Under the pieces are notes generated by a model. It searched no databases, had not been told where the DNA came from, and saw only the letters and a list, made by a program, of their open reading frames with translations. The position numbers were made by a program, and so were the translations under genes. From assembly GCF_029167645.1 (NCBI RefSeq), contig NZ_CP119147.1, forward strand, positions 6,094,501 through 6,158,500: a stretch of DNA of 64,000 nucleotides. The letters are read 5' to 3'. This document shows positions 1-7,833 of this stretch, piece by piece. The stretch's first letter is position 1, and each line of letters starts with the position of its first letter. This stretch comes from Streptomyces sp. AM 2-1-1. Its GTDB lineage: Bacteria > Actinomycetota > Actinomycetes > Streptomycetales > Streptomycetaceae.

Positions 1-111
1 GGTCACGCAGCCGGTACGGCGGCCGACGCGGGCCGGCCGACGCCCTCCCCGCCGGGAATCGCGGGCCGGCCCGTAGCCTGGGCTTCTGCCCCCACCGCCC
101 CCAGGAGACCC

Positions 112-1074
112 GTGAACAGCGCCGTGGTCGTCGACACGCTGGGCCGCCTGGCCCACGCCGCCGCCCACCCGGCCCCCGCCGACGGCTGCCCCTGCCCGCC
201 GCCCCGGGTGCTCGCCGACCGGGCGGACGGCACCGTCGTCCGGAGCGGTCCCGTCGTGGCGAAGGCCCACGCCCCCGGCACCGGCGGCCCGGAGTTCGCC
301 GCGCGCCTGGCCCTCGCCGCGGCCCCCGCGCTCGCGGGCGTCCTGCTGCCGCCCCTGCCCGCCCCATCCCCGCCGCCGAGCGCGCACGGACGCCCCGTCA
401 CCCTCTGGCCGTACGGTGAACCCGTCGACCCGGCCGACCCCGACGCGGCCCCCTGGGAGGAGACGGCCGTCCTCCTCGCCCGCCTCCACCGCACCGCACC
501 CCCGCTGCCGCTCCCCCCGATGCGCGGTCCCGCCAAAGCGGCGCTCGCCGTGGCACGGATGCGGACCGCGTGCCCCGGAGGTCCCGGCCGCGCCGCGGTC
601 CTCGCCGCCTGGTCGACGGTGCCCGGCTGGGCCCGTGACGAGGAGCCGGCTCCGGCCGGCCCCGCCGGATCCCTCTGCCACGGCGACCTCCACCTGGGCC
701 AACTCGTCCGCCGTCCCGGCCCGCACGGCCCCTGGCTGCTGATCGACATCGACGACACCGGGGTCGGCGACCCCGCCTGGGACCTCGCCCGGCCCGCCGC
801 CTGGTACGCCGCGGGGCTGCTGCCCGAGAGCGTCTGGCTGCGGTTCCTCGACGCCTACCGCGCGGCGGGCGGCCCCGCCGTCCCGGGCACGGGCGACCCC
901 TGGCCCGAACTCGACGTCCCCGCACGGGCTCTCACCGTGCAGACCGCCGCCCTCGCCCTCACCAAGGCGGCGGAGCAGGGGCGGGAACCCGACGAGGTGG
1001 AACGGCTGATGATCGGCGCCTGCGCCCGTATCGCCTCGCTCCCTCCCGAGTTGGGCGTGGGCTCCACGCCGTAG
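112..1074 (+). CDS. Aminoglycoside phosphotransferase-fold (APH family) protein
   Basis: The 320-residue product has the C-lobe signatures of the aminoglycoside/choline kinase fold. A Brenner-type motif CHGDLHLGQ lies at about residues 189-197 (catalytic Asp near 192). The metal-binding motif IDIDDTGVGDP lies at about 211-221. The N-lobe is poorly conserved and rich in Pro/Ala. Members of this fold phosphorylate small hydroxylated substrates, and the substrate here cannot be read from sequence. The GTG start is supported by AGGAG five bases upstream (positions 101-110). It stands alone ahead of a small zinc-ribbon gene 66 bases downstream. There is no resistance context, so calling it an antibiotic kinase would be unjustified. 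Confidence 0.8.
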   Translation: MNSAVVVDTLGRLAHAAAHPAPADGCPCPPPRVLADRADGTVVRSGPVVAKAHAPGTGGPEFAARLALAAAPALAGVLLPPLPAPSPPPSAHGRPVTLWPYGEPVDPADPDAAPWEETAVLLARLHRTAPPLPLPPMRGPAKAALAVARMRTACPGGPGRAAVLAAWSTVPGWARDEEPAPAGPAGSLCHGDLHLGQLVRRPGPHGPWLLIDIDDTGVGDPAWDLARPAAWYAAGLLPESVWLRFLDAYRAAGGPAVPGTGDPWPELDVPARALTVQTAALALTKAAEQGREPDEVERLMIGACARIASLPPELGVGSTP

Positions 1075-1140
1075 GGTGAACCGACCGCCGCCGGGCAGGA
1101 TTTCCGGTGGCCAGACCCCGAACGGCGAGGAGCCCAGCCG

Positions 1141-1431
1141 ATGATGCAGTGTCCGAAGTGCCACGCGCAGATGCATACGTACAACCGCAATGGTGTCCAG
1201 ATCGAGCAGTGCAGCGGCTGCCGGGGGATATTCCTGGACTTCGGCGAGCTGGAAGCCCTGACCCGTCTGGAGTCGCAGTGGACGCAGCAGGCGCCGCCCG
1301 CGCCGCAGGCCCCGCAGGCCTACCCGGCCGCGGGCCCCGCCTGGGGCGCCCCGCAGCAGGGCCAGCACGGCGGCGGCCACTACGGCCACCACCGCCAGAA
1401 GAGCTTCGGACGGATGCTCTTCTCCTCCTGA
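1141..1431 (+). CDS. Zinc-ribbon (zf-TFIIB-like) small protein
   Basis: The 96-residue protein opens with a CPKC knuckle at residues 4-7. A CSGCRGIFLDFGEL segment at about 25-38 follows, giving two CxxC pairs that should bind one zinc. This matches the zf-TFIIB family, usually annotated only as a zinc-ribbon protein. The second half is a Pro/Ala/Gln-rich linker ending in a Gly/His-rich stretch (GGGHYGHHRQK), which may also bind metal. AGGAG about ten bases before the ATG supports the start. A strong hairpin at 1509-1540 ends the transcript. Function is unknown; a nucleic-acid or partner-binding role is inferred only from the fold. Confidence 0.85.
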   Translation: MMQCPKCHAQMHTYNRNGVQIEQCSGCRGIFLDFGELEALTRLESQWTQQAPPAPQAPQAYPAAGPAWGAPQQGQHGGGHYGHHRQKSFGRMLFSS

Positions 1432-1508
1432 GCCGGCGCCGCCGCCCGCCGGTCAGGCCGGGCGGCACCTCCGGGCCTCCCGACGCACCGGGCGGCGTGA
1501 GCACAGCG

Positions 1509-1540
1509 AAAACCCCGGTCGTGGAGACGACCGGGGTTTT
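1509..1540. terminator. Bidirectional terminator between the zinc-ribbon gene and the tRNA operon
   Basis: A perfect 14-base stem, AAAACCCCGGTCGT against ACGACCGGGGTTTT, with a GGAG loop. It carries A-runs on one side and T-runs on the other, so it can work in both directions. It ends the rightward zinc-ribbon gene and the leftward tRNA operon. Confidence 0.9.
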
Positions 1541-1546
1541 CCGTGG

Positions 1547-1618
1547 TGCGCGATACTGGGATTGAACCAGTGACCTCTTCCGTGTCAGGGAAGCGCTCTC
1601 CCGCTGAGCTAATCGCGC
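1547..1618 (-). tRNA. tRNA-Val (GAC), copy 3 of the operon
   Basis: A complete 72-base cloverleaf on the complement. The acceptor stem is GCGCGAT pairing with ATCGCGC, with discriminator A. The anticodon loop CTGACAC sits on a CTTCC/GGAAG stem and gives anticodon GAC. The T loop is TTCAATC. CCA is not encoded. It is the last tRNA before the terminator and is base-for-base the same as the next copy at 1641-1712. Confidence 0.95.
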
Positions 1619-1640
1619 GGGGCGGACCCGCGTTACTGCG

Positions 1641-1712
1641 TGCGCGATACTGGGATTGAACCAGTGACCTCTTCCGTGTCAGGGAAGCGCTCTCCCGCTG
1701 AGCTAATCGCGC
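1641..1712 (-). tRNA. tRNA-Val (GAC), copy 2 of the operon
   Basis: This is the same 72-base sequence as the copy at 1547-1618, including the GCGCGAT acceptor stem. The two copies are 22 bases apart, which suggests recent duplication or gene conversion. Confidence 0.95.
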
Positions 1713-1733
1713 GGGAAGATCCTTGCGGACCAG

Positions 1734-1805
1734 TGGACGATACTGGGATTGAACCAGTGACCTCTTCCGTGTCAGGGAAGCGCTCTCCCGCTGAGCTAAT
1801 CGTCC
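1734..1805 (-). tRNA. tRNA-Val (GAC), copy 1, variant acceptor stem
   Basis: The D, anticodon and T arms are identical to the two downstream copies. The acceptor stem is GGACGAT pairing with ATCGTCC, a fully compensated change from GCGCGAT. The anticodon is GAC and the discriminator is A. Confidence 0.95.
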
Positions 1806-1809
1806 TTGG

Positions 1810-1880
1810 AGGTGGAGACGGGATTTGAACCCGTGTAGACGGCTTTGCAGGCCGTTGCCTCGCCTCTCGGCCACTCCACC
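1810..1880 (-). tRNA. tRNA-Cys (GCA)
   Basis: A 71-base tRNA on the complement with acceptor GGTGGAG/CTCCACC. The anticodon loop CTGCAAA gives GCA, and the discriminator is U, the expected cysteine identity base. It lies between the Gly and Val genes in the leftward operon. Confidence 0.95.
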
Positions 1881-1918
1881 AGAATCAGGGGGGTCGGGAA
1901 GATCCCCCTTTTCCTGCG

Positions 1919-1991
1919 AGCGGACGACCAGGTTCGAACTGGCGACCTCAACCTTGGCAAGGTTGCGCTCTACCAACTGAGCTACGTCCGC
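1919..1991 (-). tRNA. tRNA-Gly (GCC)
   Basis: A 73-base tRNA, the first gene of the leftward operon. The acceptor is GCGGACG/CGTCCGC with discriminator U. The anticodon loop TTGCCAA on a CAACC/GGTTG stem gives GCC. Its 5' end lies about 36 bases after the predicted transcription start. Confidence 0.95.
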
Positions 1992-2033
1992 TTGTCTTTC
2001 CCGTTCGGCTTGCGCGTCCCGGTGACGTGTTGA

Positions 2034-2062
2034 ACTCTAGCGGATTCCTGGGCCAGTACAAA
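2034..2062 (-). promoter_or_regulatory. Promoter of the Gly-Cys-Val tRNA operon
   Basis: Read on the complement, TTTGTA and TAGAGT are separated by 17 bases, a good match to a vegetative (HrdB-type) promoter. The predicted start is about 36 bases before tRNA-Gly. No other gene lies in between. Confidence 0.7.
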
Positions 2063-2124
2063 AACGCGTTTGCGCAGCGTGCTGCCGCCCCCTCGCTCCG
2101 CCCCGGCCCGCGGGCCCCCGGACC

Positions 2125-2130
2125 TACACT
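2125..2130 (+). promoter_or_regulatory. -10 element for leaderless pabB
   Basis: TACACT is followed by seven bases and then the GTG start, so transcription should begin at or next to the start codon. No Shine-Dalgarno sequence precedes the GTG. The -35 region is not clear. Confidence 0.55.
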
Positions 2131-2137
2131 CGACCGT

Positions 2138-3178
2138 GTGTCCGACATCGCCCCCATGGCCCGCTTCGGCGGCCTCGTCGCCTCCGGTCTGCGGGACGTG
2201 ACCAGCGATCCCGCCGCCCTCGACTCCGCCGGTTTCTGGGCCGTCTCCGCCGATTTCGAGGGGCGTGTCGTCTGCGCGCGCTTCTCCTCGGTACGCCGGG
2301 AGGCGGTGCCCCCGCCCGTACCCGGTGCCTGGCGCGGCCCCCGTCGGGAGGAGTGGACCTCCTCGCTGGACCGCGCGGCCTACCAGGAAGGCGTACGGCG
2401 GGTCCGCGCCCACATCGCGACGGGCCGGGTCTACCAGGCGAACCTCTGCCGGGTGCTCTCCGCGCCGCTGCCCGACCCCGGCCGCGCCGACGTGGACGCG
2501 CTGACGGCCCTCCTCGCGCGCGGCAACCCGGCCCCCTACGCCGGTACCCTCCGGCTGCCCGGCCACGGCGTCGAGATCGCCACCGCCTCGCCCGAGCTGT
2601 TCCTCGCGCGCGACGGCAGGACCGTCGAATCCGGCCCGATCAAGGGCACCGGCCGCACCGAGGCGGATCTGCTGGAGAAGGACCACGCCGAGAACGTGAT
2701 GATCGTCGATCTGGTCCGCAACGACCTGGGGCGTGTCTGCGCGACCGGCACCGTACGCGTCCCCGACCTCTGCGTGGTGGAGAAGCACCCCGGCCTCGTC
2801 CACCTCGTCTCCACCGTGCGCGGGGAACTCGCCCGGGGCGCGGGCTGGCCCGAGCTCCTCGGTGCCGCCTTTCCGCCCGGCTCGGTCAGCGGGGCGCCCA
2901 AGTCCAGTGCGCTGCGGATCATCGAGGAGCTGGAGACCGCCCCGCGCGGCCCCTACTGCGGCGCGGTCGGCTGGGTCGACGCGGACCGGTCGGCGGCGGA
3001 GCTCGCGGTGGGCATACGCACGTTCTGGATCGACCGCACCGGACCCGTTCCGTGCCTGCGTTTCGGCACCGGGGCGGGCATCACCTGGGGATCCGACCCC
3101 GAACGGGAGTGGGACGAGACGGAGCTCAAGGCGTCCCGGCTGCTGGCGGTGGCCTCCGGCGCCGGGCCGTTCTCCTGA
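2138..3178 (+). CDS. pabB: Chorismate-binding aminodeoxychorismate synthase component I (PabB type)
   Basis: This chorismate-utilising enzyme should make 4-amino-4-deoxychorismate for folate, with a glutamine amidotransferase partner. The catalytic motif PIKGT at about residues 167-171 has the Lys typical of PabB, where anthranilate synthase has PIAGT. Other core motifs follow: DLVRNDLGRV at 191-200, then GSVSGAPK and the final GIRTFWI and GTGAGITWGSDP blocks. The 346-residue length is that of a stand-alone catalytic domain. I chose GTG at 2138 because a -10 box TACACT (2125-2130) ends seven bases before it, implying a leaderless mRNA. The longer frame from 2027 would overlap the tRNA promoter. 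No pabA or pabC is adjacent. Confidence 0.88.
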   Translation: MSDIAPMARFGGLVASGLRDVTSDPAALDSAGFWAVSADFEGRVVCARFSSVRREAVPPPVPGAWRGPRREEWTSSLDRAAYQEGVRRVRAHIATGRVYQANLCRVLSAPLPDPGRADVDALTALLARGNPAPYAGTLRLPGHGVEIATASPELFLARDGRTVESGPIKGTGRTEADLLEKDHAENVMIVDLVRNDLGRVCATGTVRVPDLCVVEKHPGLVHLVSTVRGELARGAGWPELLGAAFPPGSVSGAPKSSALRIIEELETAPRGPYCGAVGWVDADRSAAELAVGIRTFWIDRTGPVPCLRFGTGAGITWGSDPEREWDETELKASRLLAVASGAGPFS

Positions 3179-3232
3179 GAAAGGGCCGGGGAACGGGTGA
3201 CCCGGAGGCGCCGGGCCGGTAGAACGGGTCCG

Positions 3233-4075
3233 GTGACCACGACCCTGCGGCCGACCGGGCCGACCCAGCAGAGCGCCGACGGCGCGCGTTCCCGTACGTA
3301 CGACGTGTGTGACAACGGGCGCCCCGTCGGTACCGTCACCCTCGCCACCGACCCGGCGTTCGGCCCGGCCGCCGGGGTGCTGGACGCCCTGCGCATCGAC
3401 GAGCACCGCCGCCGTCGCGGCCGGGCGATCATCGCCTCGCTCGCCGCCGAAGAGGTGCTGCGGGCCTGGGGGTGCGTGGAGGTGCGCGCCGAGGTTCCGG
3501 CGGGGAACGAGCCGGCCCTGCGGCTCGCCGCCGTACTCGGCTACACCGAACGCGGCCGGAACATGGACAAGGCGACGCCGGCGCGGGCGGCCGCCCTCCC
3601 GCCCGGTCTGGTGGGGCGCCCGATGACGGCGCGGGAGTTCACGCCGTGGCTGGCCGACCGCCACGAGGAGTACGCGCGGGAGTGGGCCCGGCGCGGTGTT
3701 CCGGAGGAACTCGCGCGGCACAAGTCGGCGACCGACCACGCGCGGCTCCTCCCGCTGGGTCTGGCCACGCCGGGCACGTCCATCGACGTCCTGGTGCGCG
3801 AGGAGGACGGCCGGGCGGTGGGCCACGTCTGGCTCGCGGGCCGGCCCACCGGGACCGGCGGGACGGCGGGGCACGTCTACTACGTCGAAGTCGACCCCGA
3901 GTTCCGGGGGAGGGGGTACGGCCGCGCCCTCATGGGACTCGCCGAGGACATGGCGCGGGGCGCCGGCTTCGACCGGATCTCCCTGCACGTCTTCACCTCG
4001 AACACCCCGGCGCGCGCGCTCTACGCGTCCCTGGGCTACGAGCCCACCTCGCACACGCTGGTGAAACCGCTGTAG
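3233..4075 (+). CDS. Tandem-GNAT acetyltransferase
   Basis: The 280-residue protein has two GNAT-like halves. The N-terminal half (about residues 15-115) has ALRIDEHRRRRGRA in the acetyl-CoA loop position and a closing LAAVLGYTERG. The C-terminal half has VDPEFRGRGYGRALM, the classic R/Q-x-x-G-x-G/A loop, and ends with NTPARALYASLGYEP. The C-terminal half is therefore the likely active domain and the N-terminal one more divergent. The substrate is unknown. The GTG at 3233 was chosen over upstream in-frame codons because TAGAAC at 3220-3225 resembles a -10 box for a leaderless start; support is modest. It converges on the DsbA-like gene. Confidence 0.8.
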   Translation: MTTTLRPTGPTQQSADGARSRTYDVCDNGRPVGTVTLATDPAFGPAAGVLDALRIDEHRRRRGRAIIASLAAEEVLRAWGCVEVRAEVPAGNEPALRLAAVLGYTERGRNMDKATPARAAALPPGLVGRPMTAREFTPWLADRHEEYAREWARRGVPEELARHKSATDHARLLPLGLATPGTSIDVLVREEDGRAVGHVWLAGRPTGTGGTAGHVYYVEVDPEFRGRGYGRALMGLAEDMARGAGFDRISLHVFTSNTPARALYASLGYEPTSHTLVKPL

Positions 4076-4076
4076 C

Positions 4077-4095
4077 GCCCGGACCCCGTCCGGGC
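4077..4095. terminator. Hairpin between convergent GNAT and DsbA-like genes
   Basis: GCCCGGAC and GTCCGGGC form a perfect 8-base stem with a CCC loop two bases after the acetyltransferase stop. There is no T-tract, as is common in Streptomyces. Confidence 0.6.
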
Positions 4096-4131
4096 CGCCG
4101 ACGACCGGCCCGCGCCCTGCCTCCGCCGGGG

Positions 4132-4659
4132 TCAGGCGCGGGGTGCCAGCAGCCCGTCGACGATCCCCTCGATCCGCTCGCGGAGGCCGTCCTGGCTCTT
4201 GCCCCCGTCGAGGCGCTCGCCGCCGACGACGTACGTCGGCGTGCCGGTCACCCCGATCGCCTTCCCCTCGGCCTGGTCGGCGTCGACGATCAGCAGGTGA
4301 CGTCCGTCGATCAGGGCGGTGTCGAACTCCTCCGCGTCCAGGCCGAGTTCACCGGCGATCTCCAGGAGCAGCGACTCGCCCGCCCGGGAGAGCTCGGCCG
4401 TGCGTCCCAGAACCGCCTCGATGTACGCCCAGTCCTTGCCCTGGGCCGCGGCCTCCTCGGCGGCCTGGGCCGCCGCGTACGCGTGCCGGTGCTTCTCCAG
4501 CGGGAAGTGCCGCAGCCGGATCTCGACGCGGTCGCCGTACCGGGCACGCAGGGCGTGCACATCGGTGAGGGCCCGGTGGCAGTCGGGGCATTCGAGCTCG
4601 CACCAGAGATCGACGAGGACGGGGGCCGTGGGAGGGGCATCGGGAGTGGAATCGCTCAT
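4132..4659 (-). CDS. DsbA-family thioredoxin-fold protein
   Basis: The 175-residue protein begins with a Pro-rich tail followed by VLVDLWCELECPDC. The CPDC dithiol motif lies at about residues 22-25 in the thioredoxin-fold position. The C-terminal cis-Pro segment GVTGTPTYVVGG is also present, as in DsbA/FrnE-type oxidoreductases. No signal peptide or membrane segment is visible, so it is probably cytoplasmic and more like the isomerase/reductase branch than a secreted DsbA. The ATG at 4657-4659 opens the domain cleanly; the longer upstream frame is non-coding in character. No redox partner gene is adjacent. Confidence 0.85.
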   Translation of the reverse strand: MSDSTPDAPPTAPVLVDLWCELECPDCHRALTDVHALRARYGDRVEIRLRHFPLEKHRHAYAAAQAAEEAAAQGKDWAYIEAVLGRTAELSRAGESLLLEIAGELGLDAEEFDTALIDGRHLLIVDADQAEGKAIGVTGTPTYVVGGERLDGGKSQDGLRERIEGIVDGLLAPRA

Positions 4660-4917
4660 GGAACCAGTCTTCCAGGCGGCACCGCGACCACCCAATCGGT
4701 ACCCGGCCGCCCTCCGGCCCCTCCCGCGCACGGCCCGAACACCTCCCGTACCGAGGGTGGCGCGGTCGAACGCCCAGCGGGCCGGTGCGGTCCCGGAGGA
4801 GGAGTCGGACCCCGAAATGTCCCTGACGTGCCGCCGACGGCATGGCCCGGTCCGCCATCGGCGGTGCACGATGGAAGAGGCGCGTCCCGACGCCCTCGTC
4901 TGCCGCTGGAGGCTCCG

Positions 4918-5373
4918 ATGATTGCCGAGACCATCTGTTCCGCGGCTTCGGCGGCGGGCGTGGGCATCGCCGCGGTGACGGCTTACCGCCGGAGGTTCCT
5001 CGCCGCGGCCCGGATCACGGCGTACGCGCTCGTCCCGATCGGCCTCGTCCTCACGGGTGTCGTGGAGTGGGTGGCCGGCATCGCGTTCGAGCCGAGCGTC
5101 TGGCTCGGCTTCGTGCTGCTCGGCGCCGCCTGGCTGCTCTTCGTCGGCACCCGGGCGACGGAGCGCCGGCGCGGACCGGCCCGCGAGCGGCGCAAGGCCG
5201 CCCGGCGCGGCGAGGAACACGACCGCCTCGCCCCCGCCGCCCCGTCCCGCGCGGCCGACGCCGGCCGGCGTTCCGGCGCCGCTCCCGGGGAGAAGCCCCG
5301 CGGTGACGGCACGGCCCAGCCGGGCGACGACTTCAGCGACATCGAGGCCATCCTGAAGAAGCACGGCCTCTGA
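4918..5373 (+). CDS. Small membrane protein with conserved acidic C-terminal tail
   Basis: A 151-residue protein of unknown function. Two hydrophobic segments (about residues 20-55 and 58-80) are followed by a basic stretch, a low-complexity Ala/Arg linker, and a distinct end, DDFSDIEAILKKHGL, that looks like a short binding helix. GGAGG six bases before the ATG makes the start firm. Similar Streptomyces proteins are sometimes labelled cellulose synthase, but nothing here resembles a glycosyltransferase. It is separated from the LacI-type gene by about 280 bases. Confidence 0.8.
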   Translation: MIAETICSAASAAGVGIAAVTAYRRRFLAAARITAYALVPIGLVLTGVVEWVAGIAFEPSVWLGFVLLGAAWLLFVGTRATERRRGPARERRKAARRGEEHDRLAPAAPSRAADAGRRSGAAPGEKPRGDGTAQPGDDFSDIEAILKKHGL

Positions 5374-5650
5374 CCCCGGGCCGGGGAGCGCGGACCGGCT
5401 CCAGGGCTGCGGCGCCGGACGCCGGGTCCGGAGCACCGGCGTCGGTCCACCGGTCCCGGACGCCGCCTTTCGGGTAACGCTGCTACTCGGGTCCCCGACG
5501 AGAGTGGACGGGCCCGGCGGACGGTCCGGGCCTCTCCCTTTGAATCATTTCATTCGATCGGGGCGCCGCTTCCCGCCGGGGCGGCTCTCCGTAGGATGGG
5601 GCCATCCGCCGACCGGCACGGCGGCCGAGGGCATCGGTGGGGCAGGGCCA

Positions 5651-6670
5651 GTGGCGCGTGTGGCAGGGATCAAGGATGTGGCCCGGCGGGCCGGAGTCTC
5701 CGTGGGCACCGTCTCGAACGTGATCAACCGGCCCGACGCGGTCCTGCCCGAGACGCGGGCCCGCGTCCTCGCCGCCATCGACGAGCTGGGATACGTACGG
5801 AGCGAGTCCGCGCGGCAGCTCAGGGCCGGCCGCAGCCGCATCATGGCGCTGCTCGTCCTCGACATGGGGAACCCGTTCTTCGTCGACGTGGCCCGCGGCG
5901 CCGAGCGAGCCGCGCGGAAGTCCGGCTTGGGGGTCATGGTCTGCAACAGCGACCAGAACCCGGCCGAAGAGGCCGCGTACCTCGGCCTCTTCGCCGAACA
6001 GCGCGTCTGCGGGGTGCTGGTCACTCCGGCGGACGCGAGCGGGAGCAATCTGGAGGCGTTCGGCCGGCACCGGATCCCGTTCGTCCTGGTCGACCGCGTG
6101 GCGTCCGGTCCCGACTCCTGCTCCGTCTCCGTCGACGACGTGCGCGGCGGTGCCCTGGCGGTCGGCCACCTCGTCCAGGCCGGCCACCGGAGCGTCGCCT
6201 ACGTCAGCGGTCTGGGCGACCTGCACCAGGTCCGCGACCGCCGGGTGGGCGCCCTCGCGGCCCTCGCCGAGGCCGGTCTGCCCCCGGAGGCGCTCGTCGA
6301 GATCGCCTCCGAACGCCTGGACGTCGCCGCCGGCCGCGACGCCGGAGCCCGTCTGCTCGGTCTGGTACCCCGCCCCACGGCCGTCTTCTGCGCCAACGAC
6401 CTCCTGGCTCTCGGCGTGCTGCAGGCGCTCTACGCGGCCGGAGTACGGGTCCCGCAGGACGTCGCCATCGTCGGGTACGACGACATCGAGTTCGCCGCCG
6501 CCGCGGCCGTACCGCTCACCTCCGTCCGGCAGCCCGCCGTCCGGATGGGGCAGCTCGCCGCCGAGCTCCTGCTGGAGGAGGCGGACGACGATTCCGGCAC
6601 CCATGTGCACCGGGGCGTACTGCTCCAGCCCGAACTCGTCGTACGGGCGTCCAGCGCGGCCCCCCGCTGA
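5651..6670 (+). CDS. LacI/GalR-family transcriptional regulator
   Basis: The 339-residue protein starts with the LacI helix-turn-helix, IKDVARRAGVSVGTVSNVIN, at about residues 6-25. The hinge helix region SARQLRAGRS comes before a periplasmic-binding-protein-like effector domain with MGNPFFVDVARGAE, DDVRGG and GYDDIEFAAAA. It should repress a sugar or nucleoside uptake operon, but no transporter lies nearby, so the target and ligand are unknown. GTG 5651 sits directly before the conserved DNA-binding domain. A TAGGAT box at 5592-5597 would start transcription about 47 bases upstream. The A/T-rich block at 5541-5557 is only a weak candidate operator. Confidence 0.88.
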   Translation: MARVAGIKDVARRAGVSVGTVSNVINRPDAVLPETRARVLAAIDELGYVRSESARQLRAGRSRIMALLVLDMGNPFFVDVARGAERAARKSGLGVMVCNSDQNPAEEAAYLGLFAEQRVCGVLVTPADASGSNLEAFGRHRIPFVLVDRVASGPDSCSVSVDDVRGGALAVGHLVQAGHRSVAYVSGLGDLHQVRDRRVGALAALAEAGLPPEALVEIASERLDVAAGRDAGARLLGLVPRPTAVFCANDLLALGVLQALYAAGVRVPQDVAIVGYDDIEFAAAAAVPLTSVRQPAVRMGQLAAELLLEEADDDSGTHVHRGVLLQPELVVRASSAAPR

Positions 6671-6816
6671 CGGGCGGCGTTGGCGCGGCATCGTACGGAC
6701 GTCTGACGGACATCCGCGCGGTTGAGCGATTTCCGCGTTTCTTCGAGGTGAACTCCCGGAGAGAAAACCAGGGTTGATCTCCCGGGAGGTCCCCCCTGGG
6801 TCAGGATCGCTACGAA

Positions 6817-6972
6817 ATGTTGGACACCTCCCGGGGCGACGCCCCCGCACAGACCGCCGAAGAGCCGCGTGGCTGCCTCTTCGCCCTCTCCCAGCCGCCG
6901 CTGATGATCTTCCTGACGGTGGTCGGCGCCCTCCTGCTCATGGCCGCGCTGCACGATCTCTTCCTGCTGTGA
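6817..6972 (+). CDS. Unannotated 51-residue single-pass membrane peptide
   Basis: This short reading frame encodes 51 residues. Its N-terminal half is polar and contains TAEEPRGC. One membrane helix, LMIFLTVVGALLLMAALHDL, lies at about residues 29-48 and the chain ends at LFLL. Codon choice is typical of the genome: all but three codons end in G or C. A CAGGA sequence about ten bases upstream is a fair ribosome binding site. The frame is closed by a stop at 6775 before any better start. I believe short membrane peptides of this kind are conserved in Streptomyces, but function is unknown. Confidence 0.65.
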   Translation: MLDTSRGDAPAQTAEEPRGCLFALSQPPLMIFLTVVGALLLMAALHDLFLL

Positions 6973-7023
6973 GCCGGGGGAGGAGGAGAGTGCGGCCCAT
7001 CCGCGCTCCGGCGGGCGGTCCGC

Positions 7024-7596
7024 TCAGCCGGTCGCTTCCCTGCGCCGGGCCCGGTACGCGGCGACATGGAGGCGGTTGCCGCAGGTGCGGCTGGAGCAGT
7101 AGCGGCGGGAGCGGTTGCGCGAGAGGTCGACGAAGGCCCGGCCGCAGGCGGGTGCCTCGCAGCGGCGCAGCCGCTCCAGCTCCCCCGTGACCACGAAGAA
7201 CGCCAGGGCCATACCGCCGTCGGCGGCGAGGTGGTCGGCGATCGAGGCGTCGGGCGCGAAGTAGTGGACGTGCCAGTCGTACCCGTCGTGGTCGGTCAGC
7301 TGCGGGGTGGTCCCCGCGGCGGCGACCAGCTGGTTGACGTACCCGGCCGCGCTCCGGGCGTCCGGGGACGAGAAGATCGCCGCGAACGTCGCGCGAACCT
7401 CCCGCACGGCCAGCAGGTCCTTCTCGCCGAGCGTGCCGACCCCGCTGATCCGGTGGAGTTCCGCGAAGGCGCTCAGCTGCGGGATGCCGGCGAGGCCGTC
7501 GGTGGCACCGTCGTCCGGCGACCCGCTCCCCGGGGCGGTGTTCACCAGATCGACCACCGTGTCGAGGGCGATCCGGGTGTCGTGGGGGATCAGCAC
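7024..7596 (-). CDS. CGNR zinc-finger stress-associated protein
   Basis: The 190-residue protein carries an N-terminal ABATE-like domain (ALDTVVDLVNTA at about 9-20). The C-terminal CGNR zinc finger reads CEAPACGRAFVDLSRNRSRR then YCSSRTCGNR, with four Cys ligands and the CGNR signature at about residues 175-178. Such proteins are predicted DNA-binding regulators, but target and signal are unknown. The GTG at 7594-7596 has GGGAG seven bases upstream on the complement. It lies alone between the small membrane peptide gene and ssgB. Confidence 0.85.
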   Translation of the reverse strand: MLIPHDTRIALDTVVDLVNTAPGSGSPDDGATDGLAGIPQLSAFAELHRISGVGTLGEKDLLAVREVRATFAAIFSSPDARSAAGYVNQLVAAAGTTPQLTDHDGYDWHVHYFAPDASIADHLAADGGMALAFFVVTGELERLRRCEAPACGRAFVDLSRNRSRRYCSSRTCGNRLHVAAYRARRREATG

Positions 7597-7833
7597 GCTT
7601 TGCTCCCTGGCCTCCCGCGGGCGCCGCGCCCGCCGATGCGGGCAGACTCTACTGGCTCGGAGGGCCCGCGCGGGGCCGGTGGGCGGCAGGGGCGCCGACC
7701 GGGCACGCACGCGCGCCGACGCCGCCACCGCGGTGGGTTCCGCGGTGACGGCGTCGGTGTCCGCCCTATATGAGGTTGTCCGCGCGACGCCGTCTCCCCG
7801 AGTCGGACGGCGCCCCGCAGTTCGTTGCCTGGC

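Noticed and set aside
112..1074. Aminoglycoside resistance gene
   Set aside because: Only the general kinase fold is visible; the N-lobe is divergent and there is no biosynthetic or resistance neighbour.
1547..1805. Regularly spaced 70-base repeats resembling a CRISPR array
   Set aside because: Each repeat folds as a full tRNA-Val; the spacers are short and there are no cas genes.
5541..5557. LacI-type operator TGAATCATTTCATTCGA
   Set aside because: The symmetry is imperfect and lacks the central CG typical of LacI-family sites.
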